A DNA stretch of 33,681 bases from S144-45 sp015494035. Its GTDB lineage: Bacteria; Pseudomonadota; Gammaproteobacteria; Xanthomonadales; Marinicellaceae. Location: contig JALUIX010000047.1 of NCBI GenBank assembly GCA_027057345.1, positions 1 to 33,681 on the forward strand, in the 5' to 3' direction. Both the position numbers and the translations under genes were made by a program. A model generated the notes under the pieces. It was not told the DNA's origin, made no database searches, and worked only from the letters and a program-made list of their open reading frames with translations. Positions within the stretch are counted from its first letter, which is position 1, and every line of letters starts with the position of its first letter. Positions 14,867 to 23,550 of the stretch are shown one piece after another.

Positions 14867-17590
14867 TCAGGTACAACCAGGCGGCAAAGGACTGACTCCA
14901 TTGCAGTCAATGCCCTGAATCGGCACAGTGACTGATTGACCGGTGGCAGCTGTGTAAGTGCACTCTGCGTATCCTGCTGGTTGTCCCAGAATACTCACAT
15001 CCGCAGTAACCGCAGCTGCCGTTTGACCGGCGGCATTGGTGACCGGCGGTTGAGTTGTCGTGGCACTGAACGGCGCATTGGCGGTGCAAGAGCCGTTAAT
15101 GGCAATACCTGCTTGCGGTGAACCGTCCGAGCCATATAGCGTCAGGGTCACAGTGGTACCTGACTGATCACCAAACAACACGGATGGGTTGGCCACCAGG
15201 CGCGCCTGATCACTGGCCAACAGCAACATGCACACAGTGTCTCCGCCGGGGTTCAGACAATTCAAGCCTCCAGCAAAGAAATTAAAGCCATGCTCCTCAC
15301 CCAGGGTCGGGTCAATGCCTGTGGTAGAAACCTGACCGCTGGTGCAGCCGCTGCCATCAGTGGGATTGGTGAAGCTTCCAGAACCGGTCTGGCCATCAAT
15401 GGTGCCTGTGCCTGACGGGCCCACGTAGGCGAAGTTGACTGTCACGCCGGCCAATGCACTGCCCAGAGCATCGTAGGCACAGACGGTGACACTGGTACTG
15501 GCATTGCCCGGTCCAACATTGGGGAAGACGACCAGTCCAGCCGTGTTGTCACCGAATTGTGAAATACCCGGATAGGCAATAATTTCTGCATCGGTCACCG
15601 TGCGTGCGTGGCCGTTTGCCGGCGCACCAGTGCCTTCGGCATAAATGGCCGCCAGTTTACCCAGTTTGGAAACCGGGTAGGTGATTTTGGTGGTGGCCAC
15701 ACCATTATTGTCGGTGGTGGCTGTGGCACTCACTGAACCGTCCACGGCTCGACCCACAACAAAAGGCAAGACCGGTCCATCATTGCGGACAGTGCCGGTG
15801 GCGTCGTTATAATTGAATCGTTCTGCAATGGTCAGGGTTGTGGATGAGTTAACGCTCTGTACTGAAGCGGCTGTTTCCAGGTCTTCATTACCCGGCGACT
15901 CTTCGCCAAACACAATCAAGGTATCACCCGGCTGAACGCCACCTGCAGTGGTGATAAAGTCCACGTTATTCTGGCTGAAGAGAAAGCCGCCTTCCTGCGG
16001 GTCACCATTGTTGCCTGAAATAGCGAACACACCAGACCCAGCCTGGGGATAACCCAGCAATGGGCTGTCAATCAAACCAAAGTGCAGCACCTGGCCGGGC
16101 AAGGCCGGATTGCCGCCCTTGTCCACAGCAGTAGCGCTGATAATGAGGGAATACGTACCGTCTGGGTCAATGTTATTGGCATCTTCCAATTGAACGTCCG
16201 GGTTGACCCGGTTAACCAGCAGGGCGTTGGTGTCCGGGCCGGTGATGTCGATGGCCCAGATGCGCCCGTCACTGATGGTATAGGTGCCCGTGGCCGTAAT
16301 GGGATCCTGGATGCCATTATCCACGTTATTGTCTGCGCGATCGGCGGTGGCCGTTACTGTGACGATGTTCGGGTTGTTGCCACTGCGTAGCAGGGCATTG
16401 ACAGCCCCGGAAGTCGTGGCCAGGCTGATCTGGGTGCCGCTAACGGTCTGACCCTGGGCATTCACTCCAGAGAGTTCTTCACCCGAGGCAGTCTGTTGCG
16501 TGTTCAAAGTAAACTGGACATTGTTCCAGCGATTGCCTCCACTGACCGGATCAGCAACCGGCACGCTGCCATCGGTCACCAGAACACTCACTGGAGCCGT
16601 GGTATTGCCACCGGAACCTTGAACATAAATGGGCTGTCCAGAGTTGGTCACGGAGATGTTATTGGGGACACCTGTCACACTGCTGTCCACCACCTCGAAA
16701 GTCAGCGTGGCGGAAACCGGTTGATTGTTGCTGGGATCAGTACCGGTAATATTGAGTGTACCAGTGCCGGGGATGGTACCTGATTCAATATACAACACCC
16801 CCTGACCTGCTGAAACGCCAAATGGCGTGCTGGCAAGGCATAAGGCTGATTCATCTTCTTCGGTTGACAGGTCGTCCAGGCGGCGGATACAGGCCAGGGA
16901 AACGGGAGAAACGCTGGCATTCAGCGGTGTTTCTGAATCCGTGGTCACTGTCACCGGGTTGCCTGCGGCATCCACAAAATTAATGTTTGCCTGAATCACA
17001 TAGGGCGACCCGGGGAACCAGGGCACGCCCTGACTGTTGACCGAAATCTGGGTCTTGTCGGGATTAATGGTCAACGGTGCGGTGCCGCCAGAACCCTGCT
17101 CAATGGTGAAATTCATGCTGGCTGAGGTGGTTCGGCCGCTGTTCGGGTCAGTCGCCGAAGCGGTCAGTGTGACCGTACCGGGTGTTTTGCGGCTGTGCAC
17201 AAAAAAAGTCGCCAGACCGCCAGAGGACTCATTGGTAATACTACCGAAATAGGTGGCAAACTCGTTCACATCGGTGGTTTCCGGGTCATCAAGGGTGGAA
17301 ACCGGTGCGATCAGCGCATCTGAAGTACGAAAACTGACCACAGTGCCATCGGGAACCGGCGTCCCACTGGCAAAGGTCACACGCACATTCACCTGCGCTA
17401 CGTAAGGTGAATCCAAGGTGATCGGGTGGTCAAAATCATTCGTTGGCAACGAGGTTTTGTTGGCATTGAATGTAATTTTAAGATTCTGACGATTGGTCGC
17501 CGAAGGCGCCGAGCCACTGCCACCGCCACAGGAAGCCAATAAAAGTAAGGCGACCAGTAGCGTGATTAACTGTTTGCTTGCGTTCAACAT
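14867..17590 (-). CDS. Large Ig-like (Big_1-type) repeat lipoprotein, pilQ-linked
   Basis: 907 aa from ATG 17590, which has GAGGAA upstream. A longer form from ATG 17626 overlaps the pilQ stop (TAATG) and would add 12 residues. The N-terminus MLNASKQLITLLVALLLLASC is a lipoprotein signal with lipobox LASC, followed by GGGSGS. About six beta-sandwich repeats follow, with invasin/Big_1-type patterns such as 'PVPDGTVVSFRT', 'GLATFFVHSRKTPGTVTLTA', 'GNPALPGQVLHFG' and 'ALAGVTVNFA'. The middle region is rich in Gly, Asn, Thr and Val. Cysteines cluster towards the C-terminus, which ends GVSPLPPGCT. It is probably an outer-membrane-anchored adhesin or pilus-associated surface protein. The position after pilQ suggests work with the type IV pilus, but that is inference. 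Confidence 0.85.
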   Translation of the reverse strand: MLNASKQLITLLVALLLLASCGGGSGSAPSATNRQNLKITFNANKTSLPTNDFDHPITLDSPYVAQVNVRVTFASGTPVPDGTVVSFRTSDALIAPVSTLDDPETTDVNEFATYFGSITNESSGGLATFFVHSRKTPGTVTLTASATDPNSGRTTSASMNFTIEQGSGGTAPLTINPDKTQISVNSQGVPWFPGSPYVIQANINFVDAAGNPVTVTTDSETPLNASVSPVSLACIRRLDDLSTEEDESALCLASTPFGVSAGQGVLYIESGTIPGTGTLNITGTDPSNNQPVSATLTFEVVDSSVTGVPNNISVTNSGQPIYVQGSGGNTTAPVSVLVTDGSVPVADPVSGGNRWNNVQFTLNTQQTASGEELSGVNAQGQTVSGTQISLATTSGAVNALLRSGNNPNIVTVTATADRADNNVDNGIQDPITATGTYTISDGRIWAIDITGPDTNALLVNRVNPDVQLEDANNIDPDGTYSLIISATAVDKGGNPALPGQVLHFGLIDSPLLGYPQAGSGVFAISGNNGDPQEGGFLFSQNNVDFITTAGGVQPGDTLIVFGEESPGNEDLETAASVQSVNSSTTLTIAERFNYNDATGTVRNDGPVLPFVVGRAVDGSVSATATTDNNGVATTKITYPVSKLGKLAAIYAEGTGAPANGHARTVTDAEIIAYPGISQFGDNTAGLVVFPNVGPGNASTSVTVCAYDALGSALAGVTVNFAYVGPSGTGTIDGQTGSGSFTNPTDGSGCTSGQVSTTGIDPTLGEEHGFNFFAGGLNCLNPGGDTVCMLLLASDQARLVANPSVLFGDQSGTTVTLTLYGSDGSPQAGIAINGSCTANAPFSATTTQPPVTNAAGQTAAAVTADVSILGQPAGYAECTYTAATGQSVTVPIQGIDCNGVSPLPPGCT

Positions 17591-17625
17591 GGGATTCCTC
17601 GTTTGCTCGCTGTCAAGATGCTTCA

Positions 17626-19794
17626 TTAGAAGTTCTGCTTGATAATGGTAGGGGTGACAAAAATTAGCAACTCGGCCTTGTCATTGGAGATTTTCTTGTT
17701 TCTGAACAAAGTGCCTATGGCCGGCAGATCTCCAAGAAACGGAACCTTGCTGCGATCAGAACGGCGTTCGTGTTCATAGACGCCACCGAGAACCACCGTC
17801 TGGCCATTTTCAATCAAGAGTCGCGTTTCTATGGAACGCGTATCAATGCTCGGCACAGTGCCACCACGGGAAGTGGGCACCAGCTGGCCAACAGAATCTT
17901 TACTGACCTTGAGGGTCAGGTCGATGCGATCATCCGGTGTAATCAGGGGCGTGACCCGCAATTCCAGCACGGCCTTTTTAAACTGCACCGAAGTAGCGCC
18001 ACTGGAGGTGGATTGTTCATAAGGAATTTCAACGCCCTTCTGGATTACAGCTTCTTTCTGATTGGTGGTGATCACACGCGGCGTGGAAATTACTTCACCC
18101 TTGCCTTCGGTTTCCAGGGCAGACAGTTCCAGGTCCAGCAAATAATCCGAAGCCAGAATACTCCAGGCCCATTTGGCGGCGTTGGAAGAAGAAGGCAGGT
18201 TAACATTCAGACGTTCACCCAGTGGCGCACCCTGAATGTGGTTTCCCGGGTCGGAATAATCGGGGTCAAAATTTGGTAAACCACTGCCATCACTGCCTGA
18301 AAGGCGGTTGATCAAGGCGGCATTATTGAGGCGGTCGAGACCTTCCAGCGAGCCACCCATGCTGAGAATATTACCATTGCTGTCTTCCTGGGCACCGGTG
18401 ACACCAAAGCGCACACCCAGCTCTTCACCGAATTTGTCCGAGGCAATCACAATCCGAGATTCAATCTGCACTTGCTCCACCGGGCGATCCAGTCGCTTGA
18501 CCAGTTCCTCGACCATTTTAAGCCGAGACGGAATGTCGGAAATCAGCAGGGTATTTGTCCGTTCGTCGTAGGCCACACTACCACGTTCAGACAATAGCGA
18601 CTGACCGCCGCCGGAATCCCCTTCACCGGTTGAACCTCCCTGCAAGAGGCTGGCCAATTCTTCGGCCTTGGCGTAGTTGACCTGCAGGAAAATGGTTTTG
18701 ACCGGCTCAAGGTCTTCTTTTTCTTTCTGGCTTTCCAGCTTCTGCTGTTCGCGTGCAGCAATTTCTTCAGCAGGCGCCACCCAGATTACGTCGCCATTTT
18801 GGCGCTTGTCCAGCTGCTTGCTTTCCAGAATGATGTCCAGTGCCTGATCCCAGGGGACGTCTTTCAGGCGCAGCGTGACATTGCCTTGCACGGAATCGGC
18901 CACCACCACGTTAAAGCCGGACACATCAGCCACCATCTGCAACAAGGAGCGCACCGGGATGTCCTGGAAGTTGAAACTCACCTTGGCACCCTTGTATTTC
19001 TTCTTGGCGTCCGGCCCGGATTTTTTCGCTGCCTTCTTCTTCACTGGCGCCACTTCCAGCACATACTGGTCACCGGTCTGGTAGGCGTAATGTTCATTGG
19101 CCTGGCTGGTTTCCACCTGAACGCGAACCGTGTCGCCTTTCTGGTGGGTGTCGATGTAGCTGACCGGCGTGGCAAAATCCACCACGTCCAGTTTTCGATC
19201 CAGCTCGGCCGGCAGTTGGGCATTGTGAATTTCCAGAATGACGCCATCGGACTTCTCAAGGGTATTGACCACCACATCGGGATTGGAAAACTTGAGAATG
19301 ACTTTACCCTGCCCTTTTTTACCACGGCGAAAATCAATGTTCTGGATTTCAGCCTGTTTGTGACTGGCCATCATTTGGCGACTGCCTGTGCGGTCATTGG
19401 CATCGACCTTGATTTTTAGCCGGTTCCCTTCAACCTGGGTGTCAAAGTTCGCATTTTGGGTTAAATCCAGCACAGCACGCGTGCGATTACCTGCACTGAC
19501 CAGTCTCACGTCCTTGACCGAGCCACTGGCCACATTGATGTTGCGCTTGCCGGTTGCATTTTCAACATCAAACAGATCGACTGCGATGCGCGGGGGCACT
19601 TCTGTGGAAAAAACCTTCGGTGCAGTGATAGCATCATCAAAAACAAAGACAATTTCCAGGCTGCCATCGGCATTGGTCATGGTTTGCAAATCAGTCAGTC
19701 GGTTTTGAGCCGAAGCGACAAAACTCAACAGAAGGCCCGCAAACAAACAGAACACGTGCCTGGTGGCAAATTTATTGGCATGGTTATTTTTCAT
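17626..19794 (-). CDS. pilQ: Type IV pilus secretin PilQ
   Basis: Outer-membrane secretin through which the pilus leaves the cell. 722 aa from ATG 19794, which begins a good signal peptide (MKNNHANKF, hydrophobic core, ASA|Q) with AAGGAA upstream. A GTG at 19857, overlapping the pilP stop, would add 21 residues. Domains in order are an AMIN domain (about 30-110), a second AMIN-like region with IQNIDFRRGKKGQGKVIL (about 150), an STN/N0 domain with SFNFQDIPVRSLLQMVADVS (about 275), an N1 domain (VNYAKAEELASLLQ), and the secretin C-domain with VPFLGDLPAIGTLFRNK near the end. It matches pseudomonad PilQ closely in layout. It is the last of the pilMNOPQ genes, and the Ig-like lipoprotein frame begins on its stop codon. 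Confidence 0.97.
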   Translation of the reverse strand: MKNNHANKFATRHVFCLFAGLLLSFVASAQNRLTDLQTMTNADGSLEIVFVFDDAITAPKVFSTEVPPRIAVDLFDVENATGKRNINVASGSVKDVRLVSAGNRTRAVLDLTQNANFDTQVEGNRLKIKVDANDRTGSRQMMASHKQAEIQNIDFRRGKKGQGKVILKFSNPDVVVNTLEKSDGVILEIHNAQLPAELDRKLDVVDFATPVSYIDTHQKGDTVRVQVETSQANEHYAYQTGDQYVLEVAPVKKKAAKKSGPDAKKKYKGAKVSFNFQDIPVRSLLQMVADVSGFNVVVADSVQGNVTLRLKDVPWDQALDIILESKQLDKRQNGDVIWVAPAEEIAAREQQKLESQKEKEDLEPVKTIFLQVNYAKAEELASLLQGGSTGEGDSGGGQSLLSERGSVAYDERTNTLLISDIPSRLKMVEELVKRLDRPVEQVQIESRIVIASDKFGEELGVRFGVTGAQEDSNGNILSMGGSLEGLDRLNNAALINRLSGSDGSGLPNFDPDYSDPGNHIQGAPLGERLNVNLPSSSNAAKWAWSILASDYLLDLELSALETEGKGEVISTPRVITTNQKEAVIQKGVEIPYEQSTSSGATSVQFKKAVLELRVTPLITPDDRIDLTLKVSKDSVGQLVPTSRGGTVPSIDTRSIETRLLIENGQTVVLGGVYEHERRSDRSKVPFLGDLPAIGTLFRNKKISNDKAELLIFVTPTIIKQNF

Positions 19795-19853
19795 GATGTT
19801 CACTGTTCCTTGGGTAATTTGGGTATGTGGTGCTGTGTTCATGGTCATCGTGC

Positions 19854-20390
19854 TCACTCTTCTTCCGTCAGTGCGATAGTGGCTTCACGCTGTATCCAGC
19901 CACCCAGTCCATCCCGCTGCCATTCCAGCAGCTTGACTTCATCTTCAGAAATGGCGGTGACTTCACCGTAGTTCTGTCCCATGTGGTCACCAACGGATAC
20001 GCGATAAATGGTGCCTTCAGGATCGACGATCAAGGCCCAGTATTTGTCGCCTTGGGCATAGGTTCCCACCATGGCCAGGCTATCCAGTGGATAATTTTCC
20101 AGCAATTCCTTGCGGCGCGTCAGGTCCGGCCCTTCGCCTTCGGCATTGTTGTCTTCCGAAGCAACCGGTTCGGTTTGCTGCAAATCATTGGAGAAAGGAT
20201 CCCGCAGGCCAAAAGCACTGTACTCAAAGGTTTCCTGCGGCTTGATTTCAGGCAGCGGTTCTATGGGTCGTGGAGGCCGGTTTTTGACCGTTTCCACAAA
20301 ATCTTCCAGGTCCGACATGTCACGCTGGCAACCGGTCAATAGTGTTGCTGCAAGCAAGATGAGGGCTGTTTCAAGCAGAGATCTTTTCAT
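19854..20390 (-). CDS. pilP: Type IV pilus lipoprotein PilP
   Basis: 178-aa inner-membrane lipoprotein that bridges PilN/PilO to the PilQ secretin. Lipobox LLTGC at residues 17-21 is followed by an extended linker (RPPRPIEPLPEIKPQETFEYSAFGLRDPFS) that binds PilO. The C-terminal beta-domain contains LDSLAMVGTY and DPEGTIYRVSVGDHMGQNYG, the HR-domain-like core of the family. The start overlaps the pilO stop (TAATG), and the stop overlaps the possible GTG start of pilQ. Confidence 0.96.
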   Translation of the reverse strand: MKRSLLETALILLAATLLTGCQRDMSDLEDFVETVKNRPPRPIEPLPEIKPQETFEYSAFGLRDPFSNDLQQTEPVASEDNNAEGEGPDLTRRKELLENYPLDSLAMVGTYAQGDKYWALIVDPEGTIYRVSVGDHMGQNYGEVTAISEDEVKLLEWQRDGLGGWIQREATIALTEEE

Positions 20391-21037
20391 TACTTTTTGC
20401 CTCCCTTGCCTTTTTCCATTTCAGCCTTGGCATCCATTTCTGCCTGCTCGTCATCATCAAGGTAGCGATAGGTTTTGGCCGTGCCTTCCAGCACCAGGCC
20501 ACCTGCGCCTTCAATGGGCTTCAAGGAAATATCATGCATGGTCAGAATCACCACCCGGGGAAGAGAAGCAACGCCGCTCACAAACTCACCAAACTGGTGA
20601 TACCCGCCCACCATTTTCAGGGAGATGGGCTTTTCTGCGTAAAAGTTGTGCAAGGTTTCGGATCCGGGTTCAAAAAGCTTGTTGTCTATGCCACTGGCCA
20701 GGGCAGTTTGTGAAATATCCACAATCAGGTCGGACATTTCCGTCTTGCTGGGCAATTGACGCAACATGGACTGCAGGATGACTTCCATTTCTTCCAGCTG
20801 CGCCTTGTAGGCATCCAGCTGAGCGGCTTTCTGCTGCTTGCCCTTGAAGGTAATTTTGAGTGTGTTTTCTTCCCTGGCCAGCTTGTCCAGCTGTTCGATC
20901 TTTTCAGCAATCATCAACTTGTAGCCAATAACACCAATCACAGCCATAAGCAACACCACCGCACTGATCTTGACCCAGGTTGGCCAGCTACCGGGGTTGT
21001 TCGTGTCGAGGCTGTTCAGCTCGTCAATAATGTTCAT
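20390..21037 (-). CDS. pilO: Type IV pilus inner-membrane protein PilO
   Basis: 215 aa, with one membrane span at about residues 25-45, a coiled coil (about 50-95, EKIEQLDKLAREENTLK) and a periplasmic ferredoxin-like domain. FNFYAEKPI-type strands are seen as LHNFYAEKPISLKMVGGYHQFGEFVSGVASLPRVV, the best-conserved block of PilO. It dimerises with PilN to align motor and secretin. A charged, glycine-lysine-rich tail (EKGKGGKK) ends the protein. The start overlaps the pilN stop by 4 bp (ATGA). Confidence 0.96.
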   Translation of the reverse strand: MNIIDELNSLDTNNPGSWPTWVKISAVVLLMAVIGVIGYKLMIAEKIEQLDKLAREENTLKITFKGKQQKAAQLDAYKAQLEEMEVILQSMLRQLPSKTEMSDLIVDISQTALASGIDNKLFEPGSETLHNFYAEKPISLKMVGGYHQFGEFVSGVASLPRVVILTMHDISLKPIEGAGGLVLEGTAKTYRYLDDDEQAEMDAKAEMEKGKGGKK

Positions 21038-21618
21038 TGGGCGACCTCTTCGGCGATGGCATCGTCTTGTGGGGCATTCGGGTTAACCAATTGTGCAGTG
21101 AGTTTGAATTTCTGTTCATGCGTGTCAAAGGTATCATCGGCCTTGATGTACTGCACTTCCGGCTTGCTTAACCACTTGGATTTCTCAATGGCGCGCAGGT
21201 AAGCCGAAACGCGCGAATGGGACTGGGCATAACCCTCAAGGGTCAGCCGGTTCCCCTGCTGTTTGACGGATTCGAGAAAAACGCCATTGGGAATGGTTTT
21301 GACCAGTTCATCAAACAGGTGCACCATCTGGGTTCGTTTGCCTTGCAATTCTTCAATCACTTCTTTTCGTGACAGCAACTTGGCTTTCTTGCTTTCCAGT
21401 TCCTTGATCTCGGCAATGTCCTTGTCAAGTTTCGCGATTTCCGTTTTCAGATAGGCATTGCGTTTGTTCTGGAACTCGATGCTCTGGTTGTAAAACCACA
21501 TGACCAGAGCCACACTGAGCACGGCCAGCAGAGCGCCTCCGGCCAGGATCAGTAGAAACTCCTTGTTCAATTGCTGGCGTCGCTCTTCGCGCCAGGGCAA
21601 TAAGTTGATTTTAACCAT
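21034..21618 (-). CDS. pilN: Type IV pilus assembly protein PilN
   Basis: 194 aa. The cytoplasmic N-terminus MVKINLLPWREERR is the PilM-binding motif (INLLPWR). A membrane span at about 23-44 is followed by a coiled coil (about 48-90) and a ferredoxin-like periplasmic domain. It links cytoplasmic PilM to the PilO/PilP periplasmic frame. Start and pilM stop share one base (TAATG type overlap). Confidence 0.97.
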   Translation of the reverse strand: MVKINLLPWREERRQQLNKEFLLILAGGALLAVLSVALVMWFYNQSIEFQNKRNAYLKTEIAKLDKDIAEIKELESKKAKLLSRKEVIEELQGKRTQMVHLFDELVKTIPNGVFLESVKQQGNRLTLEGYAQSHSRVSAYLRAIEKSKWLSKPEVQYIKADDTFDTHEQKFKLTAQLVNPNAPQDDAIAEEVAQ

Positions 21619-22676
21619 CAGTCGAAGCTCCTTAATGCCAGTCCAAGGGCGGTCAGCAAAGCCGGCGAATCTGCCTTGATGACATCCTTGTTAATGCGCG
21701 ATGCCAAACCTATGTTGGCCAGTGGGTCAACCACTTGCACCGGCACGCCAATTTGCTCTTCCACCAGGCTGTCAATGCCGGGGATGGAAGCACTGCCGCC
21801 AGCCAGCAGGATGCGGTCAACATTGCTGAAATCCGTGGCGGAAAAGAAAAATTGCAATGAGCGGCTGATTTGCTGGATCAGGGCATTGTTAAAGGCCTGC
21901 AGCACCTCGGTTTCATAGCTTTCGGGCAAACCGCCCTGACGCTTGGCCAGGCCCGCCTCCTCGTAAGAGAGGCCGTAGCGTCGCATGATTTCCTCGGTCA
22001 GCTGCTTGCCGCCAAAACTTTGTTCACGGGTATAAATGCTGCGCCCCTGGTGCAAGGCGTGCAAGGAGGTTGTGGTCGCGCCAATGTCAAACAGGGCCAC
22101 CACTTCATTGTTGTCTATGTTGAGTTGATCCTTGAGGAAGGTCGAATAGGCGTTTTCAACCGCGTAAGCTTCCACATCGACAACCCGTGGTGTCAAACCG
22201 GCGCCTTCCAGCGCCTCGACACACACATCCACGTTCTCAGAACGGGAACAGGCCAGCAAGACGTTGACCATTTCGGGCTGTTCGGCTGGCCCCAGGACAT
22301 TGAAGTCAAGGCTGACTTCCTCGATGGGATAGGGAATATACTGATTGGCGTCCATGGACAGCTGATGCTCAAGCTCCTCCTCGGTGAGATCAGCCGGCAT
22401 ATTGATGAATTTGGTAATCACCGCCGAACCGGAGACTGCCGTGGCCGCATTGCGTGTCTTGACCCCTGAGCGCTTGACCGCCTTGGCAATGCTGGAGGAA
22501 ACGCGATCGACTTCCTTGATGGTTTTTTCCACCACAGCGTTGGCCGGTAACGGCTCCACCCCGTAGTATTCAACCCGGTATCGATCCCCTGAGCGACTGA
22601 GTTGCAGCAGCTTGACAGCTGATGAACTTATGTCAACACCAACCAGTGGTGTGTTTTTCTTTGAGAGCAGACCCAA
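21618..22676 (-). CDS. pilM: Type IV pilus assembly protein PilM
   Basis: 352-aa actin-like cytoplasmic protein of the FtsA/PilM fold. The phosphate-binding loop VGVDISSSAVKLLQL is near the N-terminus, FDIGATTTSLHAL is the second nucleotide motif (about 195), and LLAGGSASIPGIDSLVEEQIG is the adenosine motif (about 295). It binds the N-terminus of PilN and helps couple the pilus motor. It is the first gene of the five-gene operon. In many gammaproteobacteria a divergent ponA sits upstream; here a 400-bp gap and a tRNA do. Confidence 0.97.
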   Translation of the reverse strand: MGLLSKKNTPLVGVDISSSAVKLLQLSRSGDRYRVEYYGVEPLPANAVVEKTIKEVDRVSSSIAKAVKRSGVKTRNAATAVSGSAVITKFINMPADLTEEELEHQLSMDANQYIPYPIEEVSLDFNVLGPAEQPEMVNVLLACSRSENVDVCVEALEGAGLTPRVVDVEAYAVENAYSTFLKDQLNIDNNEVVALFDIGATTTSLHALHQGRSIYTREQSFGGKQLTEEIMRRYGLSYEEAGLAKRQGGLPESYETEVLQAFNNALIQQISRSLQFFFSATDFSNVDRILLAGGSASIPGIDSLVEEQIGVPVQVVDPLANIGLASRINKDVIKADSPALLTALGLALRSFD

Positions 22677-23083
22677 CTTATTTCCTCTTTTGGTTGCTTT
22701 TGATGTGGTGTGCTTAACCTTGATTTAAGGCGATCTTAGCAGGCGTTTATCAAAACAAACTTTCCCCGTTTTTTTTGTGCGGTTCCTCACAATTCCCGCA
22801 GCGCCGCGTGGTCGTCCTTAGAATTGGTAATAAGAATAAACCTTAAAGCATTGAAAAAGCAAGAGTTTTTTCACTGAAGTTTCAGCAATAGAGGCCATGG
22901 CAGTGTCACTCTTATTCCGCCCACAATTTATCAACACCACCGGGACTTGCCTGGAAAAACGCAGCAGCGGACAGGGGGCGGTCACTCAGTCTGTTAGCTC
23001 GGCTAAAAAAGTTGGCTTAAGAATAAGGAGGAAGACAGGGAAAACTGACCAGGTCAGAAACACAGTAAACCCGGGAAGGCAGG
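22677..23083. other. Intergenic stretch upstream of pilM
   Basis: 407 bp without a supported gene. On the minus strand TTTGTT and TAAGAT with 15 bp between form a weak promoter candidate for pilM at about 22735-22765. A short plus-strand frame here ends in GLEGLEPSTNGL, a well-known artefact of reading the complement of a tRNA gene. I see no terminator, riboswitch or repeat. Confidence 0.5.
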
Positions 23084-23160
23084 TGGTGGGCCTGGAAGGA
23101 CTTGAACCTTCGACCAATGGATTATGAGTCCACTGCTCTAACCAACTGAGCTACAGGCCC
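23084..23160 (-). tRNA. tRNA with CAT anticodon, probably tRNA-Ile2 (lysidine type)
   Basis: A complete 77-nt cloverleaf with encoded CCA. The acceptor stem GGGCCTG pairs with CAGGCCC and the discriminator is A. The D-arm is AGCTCAGTTGGTTAGAGC, the anticodon loop CTCATAA, and the T-arm contains GGTTCAAGTCC. The anticodon CAT fits elongator Met or the Ile2 tRNA modified by TilS. The anticodon arm and variable region (AGCAG..GACTCATAATC..TTGGTC) and the T-loop TTCAAGTCC resemble E. coli ileX more than metT, so I lean to Ile2. Confidence 0.95.
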
Positions 23161-23192
23161 GCACAAACGTTGTATTCCCTTTGCAGGCTCGC

Positions 23193-23225
23193 TTAGGAGC
23201 CTCTGATTGAGTCGTGACACAGCAT
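23193..23225. repeat. Decayed half copy of the MITE-like element
   Basis: Thirty-three bases starting TTAGGAGCCTCTGATTGAGT match the end of the full copy at 23281 at 26 positions, continuing through CGTGACAC and GCAT. No matching right half follows. It lies between the tRNA and the full copy. Confidence 0.65.
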
Positions 23226-23280
23226 CCGCGCAGGGGCGCTTATTCTCTCATAAAAACAGGCAATGGAAAACACTCACCAC

Positions 23281-23446
23281 TAGGGAAGCTCTGATCGAAT
23301 CGTGACACGGCATTTTGCGGCGTAAAATCGCCCATTTCTGTATTGCAAACCTTCACAATAGCTTGCTATTGCGTGCGGCTTGCGCCTTGAACTGAACAAT
23401 TTTCCACGACAATCTGCTCGCGCCAGATTCAATCAGAGCTTCCCTA
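23281..23446. repeat. MITE-like element, copy 3 (166 bp, inverted)
   Basis: Runs from TAGGGAAGCTCTGATCGAAT to GATTCAATCAGAGCTTCCCTA with 21-bp terminal inverted repeats differing at one base. It is the reverse complement of the copies at 4283 and 4448 over its whole length. The ends are TA on both sides. It stands between the tRNA gene and the mnmG promoter. Confidence 0.88.
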
Positions 23447-23491
23447 GCCAATCACCCGGCCACTGCCTGATGTGGGGCGCGTAGCATGTAG

Positions 23492-23520
23492 TCTTGGCCA
23501 AGAGTTATTCGTGGTAAAAT
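23492..23520 (+). promoter_or_regulatory. Candidate promoter for mnmG
   Basis: A TAAAAT -10 at 23515-23520 stands 30 bp before the GTG start. The -35 is uncertain: TCTTGG at 17 bp or TTGGCC at 15 bp. Confidence 0.4.
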
Positions 23521-23550
23521 AGCTGGTTAAGCTAAACACGGAACAGAAAA

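Noticed and set aside
22897..23127. Plus-strand 76-aa frame ending in GLEGLEPSTNGL
   Set aside because: The ending is the translated complement of the tRNA gene, a familiar false protein; no ribosome site or coding signal.
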